Shown here one piece after another: positions 1 through 7,314 of a stretch of 8,743 nucleotides of DNA (its first letter is position 1; each line of letters starts with the position of its first letter). Source of the stretch: Candidatus Thorarchaeota archaeon (GTDB lineage Archaea > Asgardarchaeota > Thorarchaeia > Thorarchaeales > Thorarchaeaceae); the NCBI GenBank assembly GCA_016841005.1, contig JAEORG010000352.1, forward strand, positions 1 to 8,743, in the 5' to 3' direction. A program made the position numbers and the translations under genes. Under the pieces are notes generated by a model. The model searched no databases, was not told the DNA's origin, and was given only the letters and a program-made list of their open reading frames with translations.

Positions 1-1070
1 ACTTCGGACTGACAAGTAATGATGTTAAAGATACTGCATTGGCGCTCCAAATGAAGCAAGCCTACAAGATCATTTTACCACAAATAGACCGATTCCTAAA
101 ATCACTTGCAGATAAATCACAGAAAACAATCGATATAGTAGCTGTAGGGAGGTCTCATGGACAGCACGCAGTACCAATCACTTACGGACTAAGGTTTGCA
201 GTTTGGTTGGATGAGATTCTTAGACACAGGCAAAGGCTCTGCGAATCTAGAAGCCGTACATTAGTTGGTAAAATCGCAGGAGCAACAGGAAGTCATGCAG
301 CGCTTGGAAAAGCTGGAATAGAACTTCAAGACCTTGTGATGAAGGAACTAGGTCTACGGTCACCCACTGCTACAACTCAGATAGTTCAACGGGACAGAAT
401 AGCGGAATCCATTCTTGTTCTCGCAAACCTTGCTGCAACTATTGAAAAAATTGCTACTGATGTAAGAAACCTACAAAGAACAGAGATTGGAGAAATGTTT
501 GAGCCATTCGCAAAAGGAAATCAAGTGGGTTCATCAGCTATGCCTCATAAGCGCAATCCAGTGACTTGTGAAAAAATATGTGGAATTGCACGAACTATTA
601 GGAGTATGGTAGTACCTGCTCTAGAGAATGTAACCAGTTGGGAAGAGAGGGATATCACACATTCATCAACTGAAAGATTCATTATTCCTCAAACGTTCAT
701 TCTTGTGGACTACATCGTTCGAGAAATGACTAGAGTAATAGAAGGTCTAGAAATTAATCACGAGGAAGTCGAGAGAAACCTTCACCTCTCAAATGAAGCA
801 ATTCTAAGCGAATACATTCTTACCGAATTAACTAAAGCTGGTCTAGAGAGACCTAAGGCGCATAATATTTTACGTGATCTAAGTTCCAACGCTAAAGAGC
901 AAAAGACCACATTACTTGCTGTTGTGGAGAAAGATGATAAGATTAAGGAAATATTAGAAGGAGTTGAGATTGATGTAGACAGATATCTTGACTCTATACG
1001 AGAAACTTCAAGGATAATTGTGAAACGAGCAATCAAAAGGTATAATGACACCCTAAGTACGACAGAATAA
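1..1070 (+). CDS. purB: Adenylosuccinate lyase, C-terminal part (5' end outside window)
   Basis: Adenylosuccinate lyase acts in the cytoplasm and eliminates fumarate twice in purine synthesis: from SAICAR to give AICAR, and from adenylosuccinate to give AMP. The frame is open from base 3 and begins mid-protein with the conserved 'GLTSNDVKDTALAL' stretch, so the first in-frame start (TTG at 39) is internal and the true start lies upstream. The general-acid His region reads 'GRSHGQHAVPITYG' (His codon at 156-158). The fumarase/aspartase superfamily signature 'GSSAMPHKRNP' lies near 528-560 and carries the mobile-loop catalytic serine. About 355 residues are present against the usual 430-480, so roughly the first 90-100 are missing. 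The C-terminal helical domain is complete and ends at TAA 1068-1070. The next gene starts 32 bp later, so the two may be cotranscribed. Identification is secure from the signature; the family as a whole also contains argininosuccinate lyase and fumarase, but the loop and flanking residues fit PurB. Confidence 0.96.
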   Translation, partial: FGLTSNDVKDTALALQMKQAYKIILPQIDRFLKSLADKSQKTIDIVAVGRSHGQHAVPITYGLRFAVWLDEILRHRQRLCESRSRTLVGKIAGATGSHAALGKAGIELQDLVMKELGLRSPTATTQIVQRDRIAESILVLANLAATIEKIATDVRNLQRTEIGEMFEPFAKGNQVGSSAMPHKRNPVTCEKICGIARTIRSMVVPALENVTSWEERDITHSSTERFIIPQTFILVDYIVREMTRVIEGLEINHEEVERNLHLSNEAILSEYILTELTKAGLERPKAHNILRDLSSNAKEQKTTLLAVVEKDDKIKEILEGVEIDVDRYLDSIRETSRIIVKRAIKRYNDTLSTTE

Positions 1071-1087
1071 AATGGAGAAAGAAAATT

Positions 1088-1093
1088 GGAGGG
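1088..1093 (+). promoter_or_regulatory. Ribosome binding site for the 256-residue unknown protein
   Basis: GGAGGG lies 9 bases before the ATG at 1103, in the 32-bp gap after purB. It supports that ATG as the start and shows that the gene is translated independently of purB even if cotranscribed. Confidence 0.75.
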
Positions 1094-1102
1094 TTAAGAA
1101 AA

Positions 1103-1873
1103 ATGAAGAAGTTGCTTGTAACGCTGACAGTAGCAGAGGCAAAACGACTGATTGCCAAGGGACTTCTTGCACTTGATGAAGTTCAAAAAGCTCTGAAGGA
1201 GGGATACCTGTGCATCACACTTGGTACTACATCGAGCTACCTTGTTGAGGAAATCCTTGGAGAGTATGATAAGACAACCCATATCGCGGGAATCACTATC
1301 GCAAAAGGATTGGCAATAACACAGGAGGATAAACGAGCATACGATGCGATTTTTTACAAGGGAGAATATCTTGAGAAAAAGAAAGTGAGAGATGTTCTTG
1401 ACAAAATGGTTTCGACTGATGTGATAATCAAGAGTGCCAATGCCCTCGATGAAGACAGGATTCCTCTAATTCTATTGGCTAGTGATACTGGTGGAACAGT
1501 AGGATCGTTTCTCGGTCCTGCATCTACTAAGAATGTCACTATAATAATGCCAATTGGGTTGGAGAAATGCATCCCAGTAGCCTATGAAGATATGGTGGGA
1601 AGATTTGGAAGGGATGATTGGGATTATACCATTGGCACACCTGTTGGAGTCATTGCAGTTCCTGAAGGGATTCCTTTTACAGAAGTAGAGGCACTAGAAA
1701 CTCTATTTGGAGTTGAAGTGATTCCGATTGCAGCAGGAGGTATAAATGGAGCAGAAGGGTCTGTGACATTCTATATTGAGGGATATGATGAGAATATTGA
1801 ACGGGCATATCATTTCTTACAGAATATAAAGGGAGAACCTCCATTTCCACTAGTGGAACATGTAAAAGAGTGA
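1103..1873 (+). CDS. Conserved-looking protein of unknown function, coupled to an ABC exporter
   Basis: I do not recognise a named family with certainty. The protein has 256 residues and no signal peptide or membrane segment, so it is probably cytoplasmic. It has several glycine-rich or ordered motifs that look conserved: 'GTTSSYLVEEILG' (41-53), 'DVIIKSANALD' (106-116), 'DTGGTVGS' (128-135), 'IMPIGLEKCIP' (148-158) and 'AAGGINGAEGS' (210-220). The last is followed by a short beta-alpha segment up to about residue 243. From memory, similar uncharacterised proteins occur in anaerobic bacteria and archaea. The early Gly-Thr-Thr loop and the 'IKSANALD' strand-loop recall the NagB/RpiA/CoA-transferase (ISOCOT) Rossmann-like fold, but this is a weak inference. 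ATG 1103 is preceded by GGAGGG. The stop overlaps the ABC ATPase start (GTGA, 1870-1873), which suggests stoichiometric expression with the exporter. Function unknown. Confidence 0.85.
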   Translation: MKKLLVTLTVAEAKRLIAKGLLALDEVQKALKEGYLCITLGTTSSYLVEEILGEYDKTTHIAGITIAKGLAITQEDKRAYDAIFYKGEYLEKKKVRDVLDKMVSTDVIIKSANALDEDRIPLILLASDTGGTVGSFLGPASTKNVTIIMPIGLEKCIPVAYEDMVGRFGRDDWDYTIGTPVGVIAVPEGIPFTEVEALETLFGVEVIPIAAGGINGAEGSVTFYIEGYDENIERAYHFLQNIKGEPPFPLVEHVKE

Positions 1874-2670
1874 CCACAAAAGATGATGCTAAGATGATCG
1901 AGGACCCAGTGATTCAGACACGTGCTTTGACAAAGATATTTGAAAAGGGGAAGAAGAGAGAGGTTGTTGCACTCGACCATGTTGACTTGGAGATTGGTAG
2001 AGGAGAAGTGTTTGGATTACTGGGAGCTAATGGAGCGGGGAAGACTACACTAATCCGGTTATTGGTTGGACTCCTAACACCCACAGAAGGTACCGCAAGT
2101 GTTCTTGGGAAGGATATCCTCGAAGATATAGAGTATATCCGTGAACGCGTGGCTCTTCTACCACAAGAGGCAGGGATTTATGAGAGATTGACAGCTCGAG
2201 AGAACCTCATCTATTATGGAGGACTCTATGGTATCCCTGAGTCTGAGTTGAATAAAAGAGCAGATAGACTCCTAGAAGTCGTTGGCCTCAAGGAGAAGCA
2301 GGACTATCAAGTCAAAGGTTTTAGCGGAGGGATGAAGAGAAAGGTCCTAGTTGCTAGAACACTGGTTATTGAGCCTGAAATTGTGTTTCTTGATGAACCA
2401 ACAACAGGAATAGACACCCTGGGAGCGAGAGTTGTTCGGAATATGTTGAAGACGTTAAGTTCGGAAGAGAATCGAACGATAATACTTACTACACATGACC
2501 TAAACGAGGTGAAAGAACTCTGTGACAGGGTAGGGATACTCAATGACGGAAAGCTTGCTGCCATTGGTAGACCTGCAGAGCTCGAGGAGAAATTCAAGGC
2601 TGCTAATCTAGAAGATGTCTTTACCGGATTAGTGACAGGAGAAGGCGTCTATGGAGATGAGTACATATGA
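1870..2670 (+). CDS. ABC exporter ATP-binding protein (CcmA/NatA type, COG1131)
   Basis: This is the cytoplasmic ATPase of an ABC-2 type exporter and powers the permease encoded next. All nucleotide-binding motifs are intact: Walker A 'GANGAGKTT' (52-60), Q-loop Gln99, ABC signature 'FSGGMKRK' (151-158), Walker B 'IVFLDEPTTG' (171-180) and switch His209 in 'TTHDLNE'. At 266 residues it has a single nucleotide-binding domain with a short C-terminal tail, as in NatA/DrrA-like proteins. GTG 1870 overlaps the previous stop by four bases. An ATG at 1894 is an alternative start and would remove eight residues, but neither has a strong ribosome binding site; the overlap favours GTG through translational coupling. 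The C-terminus overlaps the permease start (ATGA, 2667-2670). The substrate cannot be read from the sequence; sodium, drugs and lipids are all known for the family. Confidence 0.95.
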   Translation: MTTKDDAKMIEDPVIQTRALTKIFEKGKKREVVALDHVDLEIGRGEVFGLLGANGAGKTTLIRLLVGLLTPTEGTASVLGKDILEDIEYIRERVALLPQEAGIYERLTARENLIYYGGLYGIPESELNKRADRLLEVVGLKEKQDYQVKGFSGGMKRKVLVARTLVIEPEIVFLDEPTTGIDTLGARVVRNMLKTLSSEENRTIILTTHDLNEVKELCDRVGILNDGKLAAIGRPAELEEKFKAANLEDVFTGLVTGEGVYGDEYI

Positions 2671-3869
2671 AACGTCCTCGAATTGATTACAAGACCTACT
2701 GGATGTTAAAGAAAGAGATTAAGGAAGTGCTCAGGTCACGTTGGCTTTTGGTGGGATTCATAATCAGCCCCCTCTTTGCGTGGATGTTTGAAGGCGTTTT
2801 TCTCTCCTTTATCGTTGCACAGACTGTCGAAGAACCTGAACTCGTCTACATCACCAATGACGATCACGGATTATGGGGTAACACACTCTATAATTCAATT
2901 GATAGATATAAAGCAGACTTGAAAATAAGTGAACTCGTTGATGTGACAAAACAACAAGGTGACCAATTAGTTGCGAATAAAACAGTCACAGTGTGGGTAT
3001 ATATTCCTGAGAATTTCACGCAAGAATTGAATGAAACTACGCGTTCAACGTTGATAATTTGGGTGAACTCAGCTAGTCTTAGAGCGTCGACTACAGCCAG
3101 TTACCTTGATGCATTCTCAAAACAGATTATCAATGCAGAGATAATTATTCGAGACCTATCTGTCACAACATACACAATTGCGCCTCAAGCAACATTTGGG
3201 CACCAGCTGGCAATCTTCCTAGTTATGATCACATCAGTGCTTGCACCATCCCCCTATGTAAGCAAATCATTCTCAGGGGAACGTGAGAGGCATACCTTGG
3301 AAGCATTGCTTGTCGTTCCGATGAGCCGTCTCAAGATACTAGGATCAAAGGTTGTTGCAGGAATTCTTCTCACAATGATTTATTCAGTATTTACAGTTGT
3401 TGGAATTCTAATCTATAATTGGTCAATTATTCTGAGAGCTTCAGGATTACCAGAGGCATTCGCACAGTTCTACATTGACCTCTATACGGTGAACTTAGAG
3501 TCAGTTCCGTTGATATTCTTCTGCCAATTCCTAGTACTTCTCTGTGCTATTGGAATTGGAATAGTCATTTCAACTCTAGCGAAAGATCAAGCCAGTGCTG
3601 AATCAATCAACAATCTGGTATTGTTGGTTCCAACATTCGTAGTAGGTATCTTGGGATTCGCAGGTAGTATTTCACAGTATAGCGGTCTGTTTGGTTTATT
3701 TGTACTGGCAATTCCGTTTACGCATGCAGTAATCATTCTGAATAGTGTACTTTCGGGAGTATGGACACCAATTAGTATTCTTGGAAGCATTCTATACTTG
3801 GTCATCTTCACAATTGTCTTTCTTATAATTGGAGCAAAGCTCTTTGAACGAGAAGCAATAATTTCATAG
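2667..3869 (+). CDS. ABC-2 type exporter permease (NatB-like, COG1668)
   Basis: This 400-residue membrane subunit of the exporter pairs with the ATPase it overlaps. The layout is typical of NatB-like ABC-2 permeases. One membrane segment lies near 26-50, followed by a roughly 125-residue polar region outside the membrane (about 52-178). Hydrophobic segments then follow at about 179-198, 226-250, 280-303, 316-335, 341-360 and 368-391. The cytoplasmic coupling motif between segments 2 and 3 is clear: 'GERERHTLEALLVVP' (204-218) followed by 'MSRLKILGSK', the conserved E-+-x-TLE-LL-x-P pattern of the family. The start ATG overlaps the ATPase stop, and GGAGATG (2653-2659) sits seven bases upstream of it. 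The gene ends 12 bp from the convergent amidohydrolase gene. The transported substrate is unknown; the large external domain suggests it may contact an extracellular partner, but no binding motif is evident. Confidence 0.93.
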   Translation: MKRPRIDYKTYWMLKKEIKEVLRSRWLLVGFIISPLFAWMFEGVFLSFIVAQTVEEPELVYITNDDHGLWGNTLYNSIDRYKADLKISELVDVTKQQGDQLVANKTVTVWVYIPENFTQELNETTRSTLIIWVNSASLRASTTASYLDAFSKQIINAEIIIRDLSVTTYTIAPQATFGHQLAIFLVMITSVLAPSPYVSKSFSGERERHTLEALLVVPMSRLKILGSKVVAGILLTMIYSVFTVVGILIYNWSIILRASGLPEAFAQFYIDLYTVNLESVPLIFFCQFLVLLCAIGIGIVISTLAKDQASAESINNLVLLVPTFVVGILGFAGSISQYSGLFGLFVLAIPFTHAVIILNSVLSGVWTPISILGSILYLVIFTIVFLIIGAKLFEREAIIS

Positions 3870-3881
3870 AACCGAGAATGT

Positions 3882-5279
3882 CTACCGAATTGGCCATTTT
3901 GGTTTTATAGAAACACCAGACCTCTCAATCAGCTTCGTACTATGCTCAATGGCTCGTTTGCGAACCCTTTCCTCATTTAGTGTGAGAAGTCTCTTGTTAT
4001 GCATAAGTAGACGACCATTGACCATTACTGTATCAACATAGCTGCCACTTCCTGCATAAACAATGTTTGAAACAGGATTAGTGTTAGGGGTCAGACCTAG
4101 GTCAGTCATATCGATTATGATTATATCAGCTTGTTTTCCGACTTCAAGAGACCCTACAATGTTATCGATACTCATTGCACGAGCACCTCCAAGAGTCGCA
4201 AGTTCGATGACCTGTTCAGCAGTCATAACCAAGGGGTCATTTAAGACTGGCTTGTGAATTAATGCGGCAAGTCGCATTTCCCTCACCATGTCGTAGGTAT
4301 TATTACTCGGTCCACCGTCGCATCCGAGAGATACTGGAACGCCATGCTGAATCATTTGTGGTATTTTTGCAAAACCCGAAGCAAGTTTAGTATTACTTGA
4401 GGGACAGTGTGATATATTTGATTGAGTCTCTGCTAGTATTGCAAGTTCATCATCTTCAAAATGGATCCCATGAGCAAAGACCATATCAGGACCAAGAAGG
4501 CCCATATCTTTTGCAAAGCTTGTGAGATCCGCATATCCGTTCTCCTTAACATAGTTGACATCGTCAGGTACCTCACCTAGATGCATAGTCATTCCTGTTC
4601 CTTTATCTCTAGCTAGCCTCACAACATCCTTGAATAAGCTGTGAGATACACCACCTAAAGATCTAAGCCCGTACCAGACTTGAAGCCGGCCATTAGCCTT
4701 TCCATGCCACTTCCTATGCATCTCGTCAGTTTCACGCAAGCAATCATCAGCGTTCTCCACCATTCCTGGATACATTATATCCGGGTTATCTGCATAACCT
4801 GTCGAGTCCATGATTATCTTTGATAATGCAGCTCGCATTCCTGTCTTTTCTACGGATTGCGCAATAGCATCAAATCCATAGCGAGTGTGAATCATGCAAT
4901 CTAGGAAAGATGTCGTTCCAGTTCGAATCATTTCCGCCATGCATAATTCAGCGGAAACGACACCATCCTGTCCTTGGAAATTGCCTTGCATGACCCAGAC
5001 ATAATCCTTCAACCAGTTGACGAGAGAAACATCATCTGCACATCCACGAATTAACGCTTGAGATAGATGGATATGAGTGTCAATAAGACCGGGCATTACA
5101 ATAGACCCATTTACATCTAGTGTTAAATCAGCACCATATTTTGACAGCTCCTCGGTCGTTCCCACAGCGGCAATTTTTCCATTTAGAATATATACGGCCC
5201 CTTTGGAAATTATCTCTCTCTTAGAATTGAGTGTTAGAACGTATCCGTTTTTAATTAGAATACTATCTGCAGATGACAG
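3882..5279 (-). CDS. Amidohydrolase of the MTA/SAH deaminase-SsnA type (COG0402), probable CTG start
   Basis: A metal-dependent cytoplasmic hydrolase, probably a deaminase of a nucleobase, nucleoside or related ring. Numbering follows the 465-residue CTG-start product. The metal site is complete: 'HIH' (His69, His71), 'HLGE' (His233, Glu236), 'AHGIH' (His270) and 'GCDGGPSNN' (Asp321), plus the 'SHCPSSN' motif typical of MTA/SAH and related deaminases. The C-terminal composite domain is present ('GSLEVGKQADIIIID'). The first in-frame standard start, GTG 5165, would remove the N-terminal strands. The upstream frame still encodes a classical opening ('ILIKNGYVLTL', 'GAVYILNGKIAAVG') and is closed only by TGA 5292-5294. 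CTG 5277-5279 stands seven bases after GGAGG and gives the normal family length. Residues that contact the nucleoside in Thermotoga MTA/SAH deaminase appear changed (Glu to Gln98, His to Arg206), so the substrate may differ. It lies 66 bp downstream of the kinase gene, possibly cotranscribed. Confidence 0.9.
   Translation of the reverse strand: MSSADSILIKNGYVLTLNSKREIISKGAVYILNGKIAAVGTTEELSKYGADLTLDVNGSIVMPGLIDTHIHLSQALIRGCADDVSLVNWLKDYVWVMQGNFQGQDGVVSAELCMAEMIRTGTTSFLDCMIHTRYGFDAIAQSVEKTGMRAALSKIIMDSTGYADNPDIMYPGMVENADDCLRETDEMHRKWHGKANGRLQVWYGLRSLGGVSHSLFKDVVRLARDKGTGMTMHLGEVPDDVNYVKENGYADLTSFAKDMGLLGPDMVFAHGIHFEDDELAILAETQSNISHCPSSNTKLASGFAKIPQMIQHGVPVSLGCDGGPSNNTYDMVREMRLAALIHKPVLNDPLVMTAEQVIELATLGGARAMSIDNIVGSLEVGKQADIIIIDMTDLGLTPNTNPVSNIVYAGSGSYVDTVMVNGRLLMHNKRLLTLNEERVRKRAIEHSTKLIERSGVSIKPKWPIR
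3896..3907 (+). terminator. Possible oligo-T terminator after the exporter operon
   Basis: The + strand reads ATTTTGGTTTTA just past the permease stop, inside the 3' end of the convergent amidohydrolase gene. Archaeal transcription often stops at T-rich runs without a stable hairpin. TTGGCCA just before it is a short palindrome but not a convincing stem-loop. This is a weak call. Confidence 0.25.
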
Positions 5280-5286
5280 AACAATT

Positions 5287-5291
5287 CCTCC
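5287..5291 (-). promoter_or_regulatory. Ribosome binding site that decides the amidohydrolase start
   Basis: On the minus strand GGAGG is followed by seven bases and then CTG (5279-5277), ideal Shine-Dalgarno spacing. The in-frame ATT at 5285 is only one base from the motif. The TTG at 5284 and the ATG at 5295 are out of frame and soon hit stops. The site therefore supports initiation at CTG, about 114 bases upstream of the first in-frame GTG, which itself has no such motif. Confidence 0.7.
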
Positions 5292-5345
5292 TCATCACCA
5301 ATTTCAGTATGAGATAGAAATCATAACCATTGCGGTCAAATGAAT

Positions 5346-7142
5346 CTACTTTAGAATCATGAATTTAATTTCAACCGAAAGGCCTTCTTGAGGTTGCCCA
5401 AGAATCCTATCTGTTACCTTGATAGGTGCATCATATTTTCGTGCGAGCCTTCGTACCAAGTGAATACCCACACCACTGGATCGCCGCGTAGGATCAAACA
5501 ATCGAGCTTTTTGTTTTGCTTCCAAACCGGGTCCATTGTCTGAAATTCGAACACAAAAATGATTACCTTGTCGTTCACCATCTATCCAAATTCGTTTGTC
5601 TTTGCGGGGATTGTGTTTGATACAGTTTTCCATCAAATTCCAGAATAGATGCCCTAAGGCTCTGTCTGCACGGATGTTTAACTCATCTGGGATGTTATCA
5701 ATTTCAGGAGTTATTCCAAATTGACTGGAGAATAAGCGGATTTGTGTCCGAAGTACATATCCTAAATCAGTAGAGATTAGTGGGTCACCCTTCGATTCTT
5801 CTGCTCTCCGGACATTACTAATGAGTTCAATACAGCGACTAGCCCCATCTAGAACATATCTGCGTGCATTTTCTATCTGTTCTGAAGGCGAATCCTTATC
5901 CAGCAAATCGGCTCCAGCGAGGATAAGCTGAAGTTGATTACCGATATCATGCAAGAGCAGGTCTAGAAGAAATCGAGATTCAGCTTCCGCTCTTTTCAGT
6001 TCAGATACATTCGTGAATACTGCAAAGCTACCAAGATATTGTCCTGAAGGATCGAGCCAAGGTGAAGCATGGACTATTGTGGGAACTAACTCGCCTGTCT
6101 TATGTAGTAAATTAAGTTCATATCTCCCTCTCTTACCTTCTTTTCGTTCCTTGATTTTACCCTTAACATCCGATTCTGACCATCCCTGAACCCACAAGGT
6201 AATTGGTTTACCAATCAGATCTTCAGGTTTCTCATATCCCAGCATATCGCATAACGCTTGATTTGCAAGCTGGCAAATTCCAAAATCGTCATCAACGCAT
6301 AGACCCGAATCCATTGTTTCAATCAGTGTTCTATGCTTGTGTTCACTATCAATAAGAGCGTCCTGATGTTCAACTTCCTCTGTAATATCATCCAGTTGTG
6401 CAACAGTCTTCATTGAATTTCCATTTGAAGTCATCAATGTAGAACTAACTCTAACTGTCCGATACTCTCCATCGGATCTCTGAACCTTAATGGTGTAAGT
6501 TGACGGAAGTTCCTGACCGATGCGTCTTCCTTCGTACATTTGAGTAACAAAGCCTCTAGTTTCAGGAGGAAGAATATTTCTGAAATCCGAACCTAATAAT
6601 TCACTTCGAGTTAATGCAACTATCTCACACAGACGATCATTTACGTATTCGATTTCATATTGTTCTCCAACCACAACAATTCCAATAAAACTTGAATGAT
6701 CCACCAATATTTGGAAGAGACCCTCCTCTTCTCTGAGTTTCTCCTCGATTGCTATTCTTCTAGTCATGTCAACAGAGTATGAAGTATAACCAACAATGGT
6801 TCCGTTGTGCGTAATCACACGGGCAGTCGTTTCTGTAGGTATCTCGGCTCCATCCTTTCTCAGCACTCTCACTCCGATTGATACAGGCGTTTCACCTGAA
6901 CCAAGTCTACGGAGGCCTTCCATAACTGTACTGATCTGAGTATGAGAAACAATCCCACTGAGTGGCAAGTCTTTCAAATCTAAATCTGTCATTCTGAGTA
7001 GTTTCTTAGCGATTGAATTAGCATACTGTATATGAAAGTCGAGGTCAATCTCAAGAACTGCTATAGGTATACTCTCGACTGCCTGTCGAAATTCAGTTCG
7101 GTCGATTTGACTAAGTTGAAGGGGATTGGAGATATCGGTCAT
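5346..7142 (-). CDS. Cytoplasmic histidine kinase with three PAS domains
   Basis: A 598-residue sensor kinase without membrane segments, so it should sense an internal signal. Three PAS domains follow one another at about 15-130, 140-258 and 266-384; each ends in the usual Y-x-x-x-x-D-I/M-T-like or F-T-N-V-S linker. No haem- or flavin-binding residues are obvious. The dimerisation/H-box region reads 'LLDLLLHDIGNQLQ', with His398 the probable phosphoacceptor; it differs from the common H-E-x-R-T-P box and resembles archaeal kinases. The ATPase domain has an N-box 'NLMENCIKHN' (502-511), a G1 box 'DNGPGL' (535-540) and a G2 box 'SSGVGIHLVRRLA' (555-567). ATG 7142 has no clear ribosome binding site (GGCATATAT precedes it), so the message may be leaderless or weakly initiated. 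No response regulator is in the window. The amidohydrolase follows on the same strand, and the Fe-S/aldehyde oxidoreductase genes diverge from its 5' side. Confidence 0.94.
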   Translation of the reverse strand: MTDISNPLQLSQIDRTEFRQAVESIPIAVLEIDLDFHIQYANSIAKKLLRMTDLDLKDLPLSGIVSHTQISTVMEGLRRLGSGETPVSIGVRVLRKDGAEIPTETTARVITHNGTIVGYTSYSVDMTRRIAIEEKLREEEGLFQILVDHSSFIGIVVVGEQYEIEYVNDRLCEIVALTRSELLGSDFRNILPPETRGFVTQMYEGRRIGQELPSTYTIKVQRSDGEYRTVRVSSTLMTSNGNSMKTVAQLDDITEEVEHQDALIDSEHKHRTLIETMDSGLCVDDDFGICQLANQALCDMLGYEKPEDLIGKPITLWVQGWSESDVKGKIKERKEGKRGRYELNLLHKTGELVPTIVHASPWLDPSGQYLGSFAVFTNVSELKRAEAESRFLLDLLLHDIGNQLQLILAGADLLDKDSPSEQIENARRYVLDGASRCIELISNVRRAEESKGDPLISTDLGYVLRTQIRLFSSQFGITPEIDNIPDELNIRADRALGHLFWNLMENCIKHNPRKDKRIWIDGERQGNHFCVRISDNGPGLEAKQKARLFDPTRRSSGVGIHLVRRLARKYDAPIKVTDRILGQPQEGLSVEIKFMILK

Positions 7143-7314
7143 ATATATGCCAACGGATTTAATCGCATCTTATTCTAGCATGCGTCAGGTCAAATGAAGG
7201 GCTAAACCTTCCCATAAATCATTTAGTATGACAACCTCACATTACAACAAGTTAAAGTAGACGAGAGGTAATCAGCTCAAACTGCGCGTAAGAGAATAAC
7301 AGGATGGAACAAGT
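7143..7314. promoter_or_regulatory. Divergent intergenic region with candidate promoters
   Basis: These 172 bases separate the kinase (left) from the Fe-S/aldehyde oxidoreductase pair (right), so promoters for both should lie here. On the + strand AACAA-GTTAAAGTA (7246-7259) is a possible BRE/TATA pair that would place a start site near 7280, ahead of the ribosome binding site at 7302. On the - strand GATTTATGG (7220-7212) or GATTAAATC (7164-7156) could serve the kinase. None matches the archaeal TATA consensus strongly. I see no convincing operator dyad, small gene or RNA structure. Confidence 0.35.
7302..7307 (+). promoter_or_regulatory. Ribosome binding site for the Fe-S subunit (TTG start)
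   Basis: GGATGG lies seven bases before TTG 7315. An in-frame TAA at 7297-7299 blocks any longer protein, and the first ferredoxin cysteine is only 11 residues into the product. TTG is therefore the only sensible start. Confidence 0.6.

Noticed and set aside
39..41. TTG as the start of adenylosuccinate lyase
   Set aside because: The frame is open upstream to base 3 and encodes the conserved 'GLTSNDVKDTA' segment, so this TTG is internal.
782..1051. 89-codon - strand frame opposite purB
   Set aside because: Serine-rich antisense shadow of a conserved gene, with no support of its own.
5163..5165. GTG as the start of the amidohydrolase
   Set aside because: It has no ribosome binding site and cuts off N-terminal strands that are clearly coded upstream; kept only as a fallback start.
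5077..5343. 88-codon + strand frame opposite the amidohydrolase 5' end
   Set aside because: It is antisense to conserved coding sequence, with no ribosome binding site or recognisable protein; an artefact of the opposite frame.
7141..7148. ATATATAT as a TATA box
   Set aside because: It overlaps the kinase start codon on the minus strand and is too far from the Fe-S gene on the plus strand for a normal archaeal promoter spacing.
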